From Clostridium sp. UBA699 (lineage in GTDB: Bacteria; Bacillota; Clostridia; Clostridiales; Clostridiaceae): a stretch of 64,000 nucleotides of DNA. The stretch is taken from contig DBML01000003.1 in assembly GCA_002298915.1 (NCBI GenBank), positions 1 to 64,000 on the forward strand. The letters are read 5' to 3'. This document shows positions 35,424 to 44,028 of this stretch, piece after piece. Under the pieces are notes generated by a model that was given only the letters and a program-made list of their open reading frames with translations, made no database searches and was not told where the DNA came from. A program made the translations under genes and the position numbers. Each line of letters begins with the position of its first letter. The stretch's first letter is position 1.

Positions 35424-36725
35424 ATGGAAAATAATTTGAGCTTAAAAGCAGTCGCCAAGAGAACCAACGTGCGATGGGGAGTAGCAGCGACACTTTCACT
35501 GTCCTATATGATCATGTTCCTTGGAAGAACGGTCTTCTCCGTATCAGGACCATCCATAATGAAGGAGTTCGGTTGGACTTCAACCCAGTTCGGATATGCA
35601 TCCACTGCATTCTTCGTAGGCTACATGATAACCATGATACCGTCAGGCGCAATCGCCGACAAATACGGAGCTACGAAGGTGCTCGTGGTGAGCCTTCTGC
35701 TTTCAGGACTGTTCACGTTCCTTACCCCGGTTGTGGGATTATCAATAGGACTCATGCTTTTCATACGTGCACTCGAAGGCGTTGCTCAGGGCTGCATAGT
35801 TCCTGGAGCCATGTCAAACCTCACAAGGTGGATTCCAAAGAAGGAGTCCGGCATAGCCTGCGGACTTGTCCAGGCAGGCTGCCCGCTTGGCTCGGCTATC
35901 AACATGTACCTCGCAGCAGCCCTGCTGCCTATACTTGGCTGGAAGAAGCTGTTCTTCGTTTATGCCATCTTCTTCCCGATCTGGTGCATAGTATGGTTCC
36001 TTGTAGGAAAATCAGATCCTTCACAGCACCCTAGGGTAAACCAGGAAGAGCTCGATTACATCAAGCAGCAGGATTCAACCCAGATAGCAGTAAACAACAG
36101 CGACATAACAAAGAAGGACGTTCTCAGCACCCCGGCGGTATGGCTCATGGCGTTGTCTTACGGATGCGCGACATACATGTACTTCTTCTGCACAACCTGG
36201 CTTCCAAACTACTTCATATTAGGGCGCGGAATGAAGATCAGCGCCGGAGCAGTGCCATACATCGTTGGCTTCTTCACTTACTTCATCGGCGGATTCGTAG
36301 CGGATGCAGCTTCAAGAAAGTTCGGCGACAAAATAGGACGAAAGCTTGTTCAGATTGTGGGAATGACAGGCGCAGCTGTACTCATATTCATAGGAGCAAA
36401 CGTGGCAGACCCTACTGCGGTAATAGCAGCTGTTTCACTGTCGTATGGCTTCCTTTGCCTGACAATGGGCGGATACTTCTCGGTAGCTCCTTCCATATGC
36501 CGCTCGATGGCAGGGGTATATTCAGGACTCCAGGGAGTAATAGGCGCAATAGCAGGAATACTTGCACCTACAGTAACCGGAATAGTGGTTGACATGGGGC
36601 TAGGAGCAGGTGCGACAAAAGCGGTTGCATACGGATATGCGCTCTGGATATGCGCAGCCCTCTGCATAATAGGTTCCCTGCTGGCCTTTTTCGCAAAGCT
36701 TGAACCAGTTCAGCATAAAGCGTAG
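35424..36725 (+). CDS. MFS transporter, anion:cation symporter family
   Basis: The 433-residue protein has about twelve membrane segments and features of the ACS family: FLGRTVFSVSGPSIMKEFGWTSTQFG near the N-terminus, IPSGAIADKYG in the first loop and NLTRWIPKKESGIACGLVQAG near residue 133. Members import organic anions such as hexuronates, glucarate, phthalates or other carboxylates with protons. With the divergent LysR and the neighbouring CoA-dependent pathway it may import the acid reduced there. AGGAGG lies before the ATG. Confidence 0.83.
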   Translation: MENNLSLKAVAKRTNVRWGVAATLSLSYMIMFLGRTVFSVSGPSIMKEFGWTSTQFGYASTAFFVGYMITMIPSGAIADKYGATKVLVVSLLLSGLFTFLTPVVGLSIGLMLFIRALEGVAQGCIVPGAMSNLTRWIPKKESGIACGLVQAGCPLGSAINMYLAAALLPILGWKKLFFVYAIFFPIWCIVWFLVGKSDPSQHPRVNQEELDYIKQQDSTQIAVNNSDITKKDVLSTPAVWLMALSYGCATYMYFFCTTWLPNYFILGRGMKISAGAVPYIVGFFTYFIGGFVADAASRKFGDKIGRKLVQIVGMTGAAVLIFIGANVADPTAVIAAVSLSYGFLCLTMGGYFSVAPSICRSMAGVYSGLQGVIGAIAGILAPTVTGIVVDMGLGAGATKAVAYGYALWICAALCIIGSLLAFFAKLEPVQHKA

Positions 36726-36757
36726 AATATTAATAATAACTGTTGAGTGGACATCAT

Positions 36758-36792
36758 GGCAGTGCTGTTTTTGAGGACAGTGCTGCCTTTTC
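36758..36792 (+). terminator. Possible terminator between the two MFS genes
   Basis: GGCAG at 36758 pairs with CTGCC at 36783, with inner CTG/CAG pairing, followed by TTTTC. The stem is imperfect, so partial read-through into the second MFS gene is likely. Confidence 0.45.
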
Positions 36793-36851
36793 GGGGGAAA
36801 GATTGTCAACAAAATAACGAAGTTTCGCGAAAAAAATCGGGAGGGATATAT

Positions 36852-38165
36852 GTGAATACAAAAGTAGGAAACAAACGCTGGAAGATAGTTTTACTGCTGA
36901 CCCTTTGCTATGTGGTCCTGTACATGGACAGGTCCTGCATGTCCATGGCCGGGCCGAGCATGATAAAGCATTTCGGGTGGACCGGCACGCAGTTCGGGCT
37001 GGTATCCACAGCTTTCTTCATCGGCTACGCATGCACGCAGATTCCCGGAGGGTGGATCGCCGACAAATTCGGAGGCGGTAAGGTTGTAATGTTCGGAGCC
37101 ATATGGTGGTCGGTATTCGTATTCCTGACCCCATTCGGAGCAACGCTCGGGCTAATGCTCTTCCTCAGGATAGCAATGGGGTGGGGCGAAGGGGTTTCGC
37201 TCCCTGCCATGGGAACAATAATTGCGCAGTGGATACCCAAAAAGGAATCCGGCCTTGCATGGGGGATGAGCATCATGGGGGTGTCGATAGGGATAGCCCT
37301 GGCAATGCCGCTTTCCGCATGGATCATCAGCATATGGGGCTGGCAGATGGTCTTCCACTCCTTCGCGTTCCTCGCTCCTGTTTGGGTCATACTATGGTGG
37401 AAGCTGGGCACCAACAAGCCTGAGCTCCATCCGACTGTGACGAAGGAGGAGGTTGAATACATCAGGAAGAACCAGGAATTCGCAAGGGAGGAGAACGAGG
37501 CCAACGGCACTGCCTTGACGACGAAGGACATATTCTCCACATTCTCGGTCTGGTCCGGCGCGGTATCCTTTTTCTGCACAAACTACCTTTTCTACCTCTT
37601 CATGACTTGGCTGCCGACCTATTTCGTTGCAGGAAGGGGGCTGACTATGCAGAAAAGCGCAATATCCTCCATGCTTCCTTACCTCGTTGCGACAGTGACC
37701 TACCCACTCGGCGGCTGGCTTGCAGACAAAGCTGCAAAGAAATTCGGCGACAACATCGGGAGGAAGATATTCCCGCTCATCGGACTCGTAGGAGCCGGAG
37801 TTTTGCTAATCCTCGGGTCACAGGCTCCTGATCCGGTGACCGCGGTAGCTCTTATCTCGGCGTCAAACGGCGTGCTTTGCCTGACCATGGGGGGCTACTA
37901 CTCAATGCCGCTCGTATTCTCCCCTAAAAACGCAGGCAAGATAACAGGGCTGTACGCGACCTGCGCCACGATCGGCGGCATTTGCGCGCCAATCATAACA
38001 GGCATAATCGTCGACAAATACGGGTATACCTCTGCGCTCTATCTGGGTGCCGGGATGGCGATTGTAGGGGCCTGCATACTCCTTACAAGCCAGGTCAGGC
38101 CTATCGTCCCTATAGAACAGAGAAGGCTCGCCAGGGAGCGGATCGAGACAGAGGCAAACATTTGA
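36852..38165 (+). CDS. MFS transporter, anion:cation symporter family, second copy
   Basis: The 437-residue protein is a paralogue of the preceding transporter. It shares the patterns MDRSCMSMAGPSMIKHFGW, IPGGWIADKFGG and AQWIPKKESGLAWGMSIMG, but differs clearly along its length. It also belongs to the organic-anion symporter group. The start is the GTG at 36852, six bases after GGGAGGG; no ATG in frame has a ribosome site. The two transporters may take up related acids or one may exchange substrate for the reduced product; the sequence does not decide. Confidence 0.82.
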   Translation: MNTKVGNKRWKIVLLLTLCYVVLYMDRSCMSMAGPSMIKHFGWTGTQFGLVSTAFFIGYACTQIPGGWIADKFGGGKVVMFGAIWWSVFVFLTPFGATLGLMLFLRIAMGWGEGVSLPAMGTIIAQWIPKKESGLAWGMSIMGVSIGIALAMPLSAWIISIWGWQMVFHSFAFLAPVWVILWWKLGTNKPELHPTVTKEEVEYIRKNQEFAREENEANGTALTTKDIFSTFSVWSGAVSFFCTNYLFYLFMTWLPTYFVAGRGLTMQKSAISSMLPYLVATVTYPLGGWLADKAAKKFGDNIGRKIFPLIGLVGAGVLLILGSQAPDPVTAVALISASNGVLCLTMGGYYSMPLVFSPKNAGKITGLYATCATIGGICAPIITGIIVDKYGYTSALYLGAGMAIVGACILLTSQVRPIVPIEQRRLARERIETEANI

Positions 38166-38187
38166 AGCGGCAGTTTTCAGAAAAATC

Positions 38188-38216
38188 TTGAAATTAACCC
38201 GCCCCTGTTATATGCT
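38188..38216 (+). promoter_or_regulatory. Promoter of the secreted metalloprotease gene
   Basis: TTGAAA, 17 bases, then TATGCT, identical in hexamers and spacing to the promoter at 3747. Confidence 0.5.
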
Positions 38217-38247
38217 ATTGGAAAGGATATAAAGGGGGACGGTTAAC

Positions 38248-38955
38248 ATGAAATTCAGGAAGAAATTCGGCTTATCTCTATCCATAGCACTGGCAGCTGT
38301 CATCGCTTTCCCTGCAGCCGGAAGCGCGCTGACGGTATCGCAAGGAGCATACCCTGGAAGGAACCTTGAGAAGATAGTTGTAGTGGATTACGCAAACGCG
38401 AAGGAGGCAGCGGCGTCAGGCAAATCCTCCGGAGGCTACAAGCTTACTGGCTACAGACTGGACCTTGCGAAAAACTCATGCTATCTCAACAGTTCAAGTC
38501 CTGCAGGCGCACTGAGCGCAATCAAGGAAGCCACGATTGAATGGGATTCGGCTACGTCGGCTGAACTCTTTGGAAACGTAAACACTTCAAGCACAGCGAA
38601 ATACGGTGTCCTGGACAAACAGAATTCGATAGAGTTCGGCATGTATTCCGGCAGCAGCGGAGTCATAGCTGTAACCGCATACTGGGTAGACAGGACCACA
38701 AAGACGATCGTCGAGTTCGACATGCTTTACAACACCTACTATGACTGGGGGGATGCGACAAAAGACGGAAGTAAGGTCATGGACATCCAGAACATAGCGA
38801 CACACGAGTTCGGGCACGCCTTCGGCCTGGCCGACATATACAGCGGCGCTTACTCCAAGGTCACCATGTACGGCTACTCCAACTTCGGAGAAACATCGAA
38901 GAGGGATCTTGAACCTCAGGACATAGCAGGCATCCAGAAGATATACGGGAAATAG
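38248..38955 (+). CDS. Secreted metzincin-type zinc metalloprotease (matrixin-like)
   Basis: The 235-residue product begins with a signal peptide (basic start, hydrophobic core, probable cleavage near residue 26). The zinc motif HEFGHAFGLAD places His 186, Glu 187, His 190 and Asp 196, so it is the HExxHxxGxxD variant, and a Met-turn-like VTMYGY follows about eight residues later. This architecture fits small secreted M10/M12-like proteases. No propeptide cysteine switch is evident. AGGGGGAC precedes the ATG. The gene is monocistronic with its own promoter and terminator. Confidence 0.82.
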   Translation: MKFRKKFGLSLSIALAAVIAFPAAGSALTVSQGAYPGRNLEKIVVVDYANAKEAAASGKSSGGYKLTGYRLDLAKNSCYLNSSSPAGALSAIKEATIEWDSATSAELFGNVNTSSTAKYGVLDKQNSIEFGMYSGSSGVIAVTAYWVDRTTKTIVEFDMLYNTYYDWGDATKDGSKVMDIQNIATHEFGHAFGLADIYSGAYSKVTMYGYSNFGETSKRDLEPQDIAGIQKIYGK

Positions 38956-38973
38956 GAAAGCATTGAATGATAA

Positions 38974-39019
38974 GGCCCCGCCGCCAGGTTCAAAACCAGG
39001 CAGCGGGGTGCTTTCTTTT
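38974..39019 (+). terminator. Terminator after the metalloprotease gene
   Basis: A long GC-rich stem (CCCCGC with GCGGGG, inner GCC/GGC and GGTT/AACC parts) is followed by a T-rich run. It sits between convergent genes. Confidence 0.8.
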
Positions 39020-41428
39020 CTATTCCAGCTTCTTCTCCATCTCCAGGACCGTGAGGGTTATCTTCATAACCGAATCGGGATTAAGGGAAATGGAGTCGAT
39101 CCTCTCCTTCACGAGGAACTCGGCCACCTCCGGGTAGTCGCTCGGGGCCTGTCCGCAGATGCCGCTGTGGCGGTGGTTCCGCCTGGCTCCCTGGATCGCC
39201 TGCGAGAGCATCCTCATGACGCCCGGGTCCCTCTCGTCGAAATCGTGTGCAACTAGGGCCGAATCCCTGTCAACGCCGAGCACAAGCTGGGTCAGGTCGT
39301 TGGAGCCTATCGAGAAGCCGTCGAACACCTCGCTGAACTCGTCTATCATTATAACGTTGTTGGGGATTTCGCACATGACGTAGACCTCCAGGCCGTTCTC
39401 GCCGCGCTTCAGGCCGTTCTTTGCCATCTCCTCGATGACCTTTTTCGCCTCGTCGACTCGCCTGCAGAAAGGTATCATCAGCACAAGGTTCGTCAGCCCC
39501 ATCTCTTCCCTGACCTTCTTCATGGCCCTGCACTCCAGCGCAAAGCCCTCCCTGTACTTGTCGTCGTAATAGCGGGAAGCACCCCGGAAACCTATCATAG
39601 GGTTCTCCTCCTTTGGTTCGAAGTACTGTCCGCCGATGAGGCTTGCGTACTCGTTCGTCTTGAAGTCGCTCATCCTGAGTATTACCGGCTTAGGGTAGAA
39701 GGCCGCAGCGATCGTGCCCACTCCGTGGGCCAGCTTCTCAACGAAATAATCCGACCTGCTGTTGTAGCCGAAGGTCAGGGCTTCGATTTTTTTGCTTGTC
39801 TCCCCGTCGGCAACAGCCTCAGGGTGGACAAGGGCCATAGGGTGCACCTTTATGAAGTCGTTGATTATGAACTCCATCCTTGCGAGCCCCACCCCGTCGT
39901 TCGGTATCATCGACAGGGAGAAAGCCTGGTCAGGATTCCCAAGGTTCATCATTATCTTTGTCCTAGGCCGCTTCAGGCCGCTCAGGTCCATCTTGTCCAC
40001 ATGGAAGCCGAGAAGGCCCTCGTATACGACGCCTTCGTCGCCCTCCGCGCAGCTGACGGTGACCTCCTGGCCGGAACTGATTTTCTCTGTTGCGCCCCCT
40101 GTTCCGACAACCGCGGGTATGCCGAGCTCGCGGCTTACGATGGCTGCATGGCAGGTCCTTCCTCCCTTGTTTGTGACTATCGCCGAAGCTGTCTTCATGA
40201 CGGGCTCCCAGTCTGGCGAGGTGGTGTCCGATATTAGAACCTCCCCTGCCTTGAAGGTGGACAGCTGGGAAACATCCTTTATCACCTTCGCTGTTCCCTT
40301 GCCTATCCTTGAGCCTATGCTCCTGCCCTTTGCGAGCACCGGTCCCTTGCCCTCAAGCTGCCAGGTCTCAAGGAAGTTCAGGGACTTCCCTGACTGGACG
40401 GTTTCGGGCCTTGCCTGAACTATGAACAGCTCCCCCGTCACCCCGTCCTTCGCCCATTCGATGTCCATGGGACGTTCCTTTCCGGCCTTACCCGTGTAAT
40501 GGTCCTCGATCTCTATGGCATAGCCCGCCAGCTTCAGTATGTCGTCGTCGTCCAGACAGTAACGCCTGCGGTCTGCATCGGGGACGTCAACGTTCCTGGT
40601 CAGGACCTTTGAGCCGCCGCTGCCGTATATCATCTTTATCTTCTTTTCGCCCAGGTTCTTCCTTATGATCGAACGGTGGCCAGCCCTGAACGTTGGCTTG
40701 AAAACGTAGTACTCATCCGGGTTCACCGCACCCTGCACTATGTTTTCGCCAAGCCCGTAGCAGGCGGTGATGAAAACTACGTCCTTGAAGCCTGTTTCCG
40801 TGTCTAGGGTGAACATGACGCCGCTGGTGGACAGGTCGGAGCGCACCATCTTCATGATGCCTATTGACAGGCCTACCTTGAAATGGTCGAAGCCGTTGTC
40901 TATCCTGTAGGAGATAGCCCTGTCTGTGAAAAGCGACGCAAAGCATTTGCTGCAGGCCTCCCGAAGGGCATATTCGCCCTGGATGTTGAGGTAGGTTTCC
41001 TGCTGGCCGGCGAAGGAGGCTGTAGGCAGATCCTCCGCTGTCGCCGAGCTCCTAACCGCCACGTCCGTGTCAGCACCATACTGGCCGCACAGGAGCGAGT
41101 ATGCTTCCCTAACCTCGGCCCAGAGGTCGTCGGGAATGCCGGCGCCCAGGATAAGGTCCCTGGAGCGTTTTCCCCTGGAGGCGAGGTCTGCCACATTTGA
41201 CTTGTCGAGGCCTTCCATGGCATCCTTGAGCTCCTCAAGGATGCCGGCTGAGGCCAGCGTGTGCCAGTAGGCTTCCGCGGTGACCGCAAAGCCGTTTGGC
41301 ACGCTTACCCCTTTGGGGGTCAGCTCCCTGTACATTTCCCCGAGGGAAGCGTTCTTGCCTCCGACAAGGGGGACATCTTCGATGCCTATGTCTTCAAACC
41401 AGCGGATGTACTTTGATTCCTGTTTCAT
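39020..41428 (-). CDS. ppsA: Phosphoenolpyruvate synthase
   Basis: The 802-residue protein matches the length and domain order of PEP synthase: an N-terminal ATP-grasp domain starting with the VPLVGGKNASLGEM stretch, a central phosphohistidine domain with GGRTCHAAIVSRELGIPAVVG near residue 420, and a C-terminal TIM barrel with IGSNDLTQL and the cysteine-containing CGQAPSDYPE near the end. It makes PEP from pyruvate with ATP giving AMP and phosphate. It lies back to back with the lactate regulator gene, which suits growth on lactate, where pyruvate must be lifted to PEP for gluconeogenesis. AAGGAG precedes the ATG by about eleven bases. Confidence 0.92.
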   Translation of the reverse strand: MKQESKYIRWFEDIGIEDVPLVGGKNASLGEMYRELTPKGVSVPNGFAVTAEAYWHTLASAGILEELKDAMEGLDKSNVADLASRGKRSRDLILGAGIPDDLWAEVREAYSLLCGQYGADTDVAVRSSATAEDLPTASFAGQQETYLNIQGEYALREACSKCFASLFTDRAISYRIDNGFDHFKVGLSIGIMKMVRSDLSTSGVMFTLDTETGFKDVVFITACYGLGENIVQGAVNPDEYYVFKPTFRAGHRSIIRKNLGEKKIKMIYGSGGSKVLTRNVDVPDADRRRYCLDDDDILKLAGYAIEIEDHYTGKAGKERPMDIEWAKDGVTGELFIVQARPETVQSGKSLNFLETWQLEGKGPVLAKGRSIGSRIGKGTAKVIKDVSQLSTFKAGEVLISDTTSPDWEPVMKTASAIVTNKGGRTCHAAIVSRELGIPAVVGTGGATEKISSGQEVTVSCAEGDEGVVYEGLLGFHVDKMDLSGLKRPRTKIMMNLGNPDQAFSLSMIPNDGVGLARMEFIINDFIKVHPMALVHPEAVADGETSKKIEALTFGYNSRSDYFVEKLAHGVGTIAAAFYPKPVILRMSDFKTNEYASLIGGQYFEPKEENPMIGFRGASRYYDDKYREGFALECRAMKKVREEMGLTNLVLMIPFCRRVDEAKKVIEEMAKNGLKRGENGLEVYVMCEIPNNVIMIDEFSEVFDGFSIGSNDLTQLVLGVDRDSALVAHDFDERDPGVMRMLSQAIQGARRNHRHSGICGQAPSDYPEVAEFLVKERIDSISLNPDSVMKITLTVLEMEKKLE

Positions 41429-41532
41429 TCAGCATGCACTCCTTTCGACCGGCGGGTTTTTGTTCCCAATATTCACACTATTTACTTAATGATACCACAA
41501 AAGGCTGGAAGGCGAGAATAAAAAAGAAAAAG

Positions 41533-41561
41533 TTGAAGTTTGTATTGTTAAACTATATACT
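41533..41561 (+). promoter_or_regulatory. Promoter of the GntR regulator gene
   Basis: TTGAAG, 17 bases, then TATACT, about 45 bases before the start codon. Confidence 0.6.
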
Positions 41562-41612
41562 AAAATTGAATTGAAATTTGACAAAAAATTGCTGATGGAA
41601 GGAGGAGAGCGT

Positions 41613-42329
41613 ATGCTGACTCCAATAAAAACGACAAAGGTATACGAGCAGGTAGTAGAGCAGATCAAGGGAATGATAGCCAACGGGACGCTTAAAAAGG
41701 GAGACAAGCTGCCCTCCGAAAGGGATCTGGTGGAACAGCTGCAGGTGAGCAGGACATCCATAAGGGAGGCTCTCAGGGCCATGGAGATAATCGGCCTCAT
41801 AGAATGCAGGCAGGGCGGTGGAAACTACGTCAGGGAAAGCTTCGAAAACAACCTTTTCGAGCCGCTGTCCGTCATGTTCATGCTGGAGAAGAGGGACCCT
41901 TCCGAGATAATAGAGCTCAGGAAAATTATCGAGGTAGAGAACGCTGCGCTTGCCGCAAAGAGGATAACTGACGAGGAGCTGGAGGAGCTCGGAGTGATAA
42001 TAGAGGACCTGAAGAACTCCGAAAATGAAGAAATTGCAGTAAAAGCAGACAAGAAATTTCATTACGCGGTCGCAAGGGCGTCGAAAAACACTCTTATCCT
42101 TGCCGTGCTCAACGCGGTATCCTCGCTCATAGATGACTACATAAAGGGCGCCAGGACAAAGATACTCAGCGAGGAGAGCAACAGGGTGCTGCTTTCGGAA
42201 CAGCACGAAAAGGTCTATCTGGCCTTGAAAAAGCATGATGCCGAGGCTGCGGTGAAAGCCATGAACAAGCACCTCGATTTCGCAAATGATTACATGAGCG
42301 GCAGATTTTTTAACCAGTCTTCAAAATGA
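41613..42329 (+). CDS. GntR/FadR-type regulator of the lactate operon (LldR-like)
   Basis: The 238-residue protein has an N-terminal winged helix with LPSERDLVEQLQVSRTSIREALRAMEIIGLI near residues 36-66 and an FCD-type C-terminal helical domain, as in FadR/LldR regulators. It precedes the lactate permease operon, whose upstream region holds the sequence TGGTCATACCA, a typical FadR/LldR operator. Lactate-relieved repression is the likely mode. ATG 41613 stands seven bases after GGAGG. Its last codons form one arm of its own terminator. Confidence 0.87.
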   Translation: MLTPIKTTKVYEQVVEQIKGMIANGTLKKGDKLPSERDLVEQLQVSRTSIREALRAMEIIGLIECRQGGGNYVRESFENNLFEPLSVMFMLEKRDPSEIIELRKIIEVENAALAAKRITDEELEELGVIIEDLKNSENEEIAVKADKKFHYAVARASKNTLILAVLNAVSSLIDDYIKGARTKILSEESNRVLLSEQHEKVYLALKKHDAEAAVKAMNKHLDFANDYMSGRFFNQSSK

Positions 42330-42344
42330 AGGCTGGTTTTTTTT
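42312..42344 (+). terminator. Terminator overlapping the end of the GntR gene
   Basis: The left stem arm lies inside the last codons of the regulator gene and the right arm follows the stop codon; eight T residues follow. It separates regulator transcription from the lactate operon. Confidence 0.85.
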
Positions 42345-42388
42345 CATTTTTGTAAAATATTCAAAAAATTGCGTTATTATTTTAACAA

Positions 42389-42440
42389 TTGTTGAAATGT
42401 GAATTTGAAGGTGATATCATAATCACAAGTGGTCATACCA
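42389..42440 (+). promoter_or_regulatory. Promoter and FadR/LldR-type operator of the lactate operon
   Basis: TTGTTG, 17 bases, then TGATAT is a plausible promoter. TGGTCATACCA at 42430-42440 is a perfect TGGT-N3-ACCA operator placed at the predicted start of transcription. Just upstream, GTGAT-N6-ATCAC at 42411-42426 forms another inverted repeat overlapping the minus-10 region. Confidence 0.6.
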
Positions 42441-42506
42441 GCAGACCATCACACCGGTGTAAACATAAATCCAGCCATGAAACAGAAAAAAATTAGGGGG
42501 TCTATC

Positions 42507-44015
42507 ATGAACATGTATCTTTTATTCTTCATAGCCTTAATACCTATAGTATGGTTGATGGTTTCCCTTGGCGTTTTGAAGACGCCGGGACACAAGGCAA
42601 CCCCAATCACTCTCATGATAACGTTTTTACTGGCCGTACTGGTATGGAAGATGCCTGTGCTAGACGCAGTGAAGGCCGGCATGGAAGGAGTCGCCAGCGC
42701 ACTCTGGCCGATTATACTGGTCATAATAGCTGCGGTTTTCATCTACAACCTTTCGCTGCATACGAAGAGCATGGACGTCATAAAAAAGCTCATGACAAGC
42801 GTCAGCACTGACCAGAGGATACTCGTACTCATACTTGCATGGGGCTTCGGAGGATTCCTTGAGGCCATTGCAGGCTTCGGAACAGCGGTGGCAATACCAG
42901 CAAGCATACTGGCTGCACTTGGCTTCGATCCGGTCTTTGCAGCGATTATATGTCTCATAGCAAACACGACGCCGACCGCGTTCGGAGCAATAGGGCTTCC
43001 GGTCTCGACACTGGCAAAGCTCACCAACCTGGATCCAAACATGCTGAGCTTCGCAGTCGCCTGCCAGCTAGGGATACTGATAGTGATTGTGCCTATAGTC
43101 CTGGTTATGCTAACAGGCAAGAGCGTAAAGGCGATCAAGGGAGTGTTCATGATTTCCCTTGTATCAGGGCTTTCCTTTGCAATACCTCAGGTGTTCGCTG
43201 CAAGGTTCATCGGGGCAGAGCTGCCAGCGGTGCTTGGCTCGGTAGTGTGCCTCGCTGCAACGATATGCTGGGCGAAGTTCTTCCACAAGGACACAGCTGC
43301 AGTCGACGCAGAGAAGATCCCGGCGAACAAGGCTGTAATGGCATGGGTGCCTTTCATACTTGTATTCGCAGTCATACTTCTCACAAGCCCGATATTCCCT
43401 TCAGTAAACAAGAACCTTTCGGCCATAAGCACGACGGTGGCGTTCTACCACCCTTACACCTTCAAGTGGGTCAACAACCCGGGAACGCTGATCATACTGG
43501 CCGGCTTCGTCGGAGGGCTGATCCAGGGAGCAAAACCGGGCGAGATGGTGAAGGTTTTCGGGAAGACCGTCAAGCAGATGAGCAAGACCATAATCACCAT
43601 CATGGCGATAGTGGCGCTCGCAAAGGTCATGAGCTACAGCGGAATGATAAAATCCGTAGCTGTGGTCCTGGTTTCGGTGGCTGGCAGCAATTACCCTCTC
43701 ATAGCGCCGATAATAGGTGCGATCGGAACGTTCGTCACGGGAAGCGACACTTCGGCTAACATACTGTTCGGAGGGCTCCAGGTAGAGGCAGCCAAGTCCC
43801 TCGGACTTAATTCCTACTGGCTCGCGGCAGCCAACACGGGAGGAGCCACTGCAGGAAAGATGATATCTCCTCAGAGCATAGCGGTGGCAACTGCGGCAAC
43901 AGGGCTCATAGGTTCGGAAGGTAAGATACTGACAGCAACGGTGAAGTTCTGCATCGTATACGTGATCATCCTGGGCATCATAGCATACATGATGGCACCG
44001 GTGTTCGGATTCTAG
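42507..44015 (+). CDS. lctP: Lactate permease
   Basis: The 502-residue protein belongs to the LctP family, with about twelve or more membrane segments and the conserved stretches GFGGFLEAIAGFGTAVAIPASIL near residue 113 and GSDTSANILFGGLQ near 412. It imports lactate with protons. It is the first gene of the lactate operon and is followed by larA after 13 bases. The ATG at 42507 follows AGGGGG by six bases; the upstream in-frame start at 42429 lies on the operator and lacks a ribosome site. Confidence 0.92.
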   Translation: MNMYLLFFIALIPIVWLMVSLGVLKTPGHKATPITLMITFLLAVLVWKMPVLDAVKAGMEGVASALWPIILVIIAAVFIYNLSLHTKSMDVIKKLMTSVSTDQRILVLILAWGFGGFLEAIAGFGTAVAIPASILAALGFDPVFAAIICLIANTTPTAFGAIGLPVSTLAKLTNLDPNMLSFAVACQLGILIVIVPIVLVMLTGKSVKAIKGVFMISLVSGLSFAIPQVFAARFIGAELPAVLGSVVCLAATICWAKFFHKDTAAVDAEKIPANKAVMAWVPFILVFAVILLTSPIFPSVNKNLSAISTTVAFYHPYTFKWVNNPGTLIILAGFVGGLIQGAKPGEMVKVFGKTVKQMSKTIITIMAIVALAKVMSYSGMIKSVAVVLVSVAGSNYPLIAPIIGAIGTFVTGSDTSANILFGGLQVEAAKSLGLNSYWLAAANTGGATAGKMISPQSIAVATAATGLIGSEGKILTATVKFCIVYVIILGIIAYMMAPVFGF

Positions 44016-44028
44016 GGGGTAAAGACAT

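Noticed and set aside
42429..42506. Longer N-terminus of the lactate permease
   Set aside because: It would run through the operator and promoter region and lacks a ribosome site; AGGGGG precedes the ATG at 42507.
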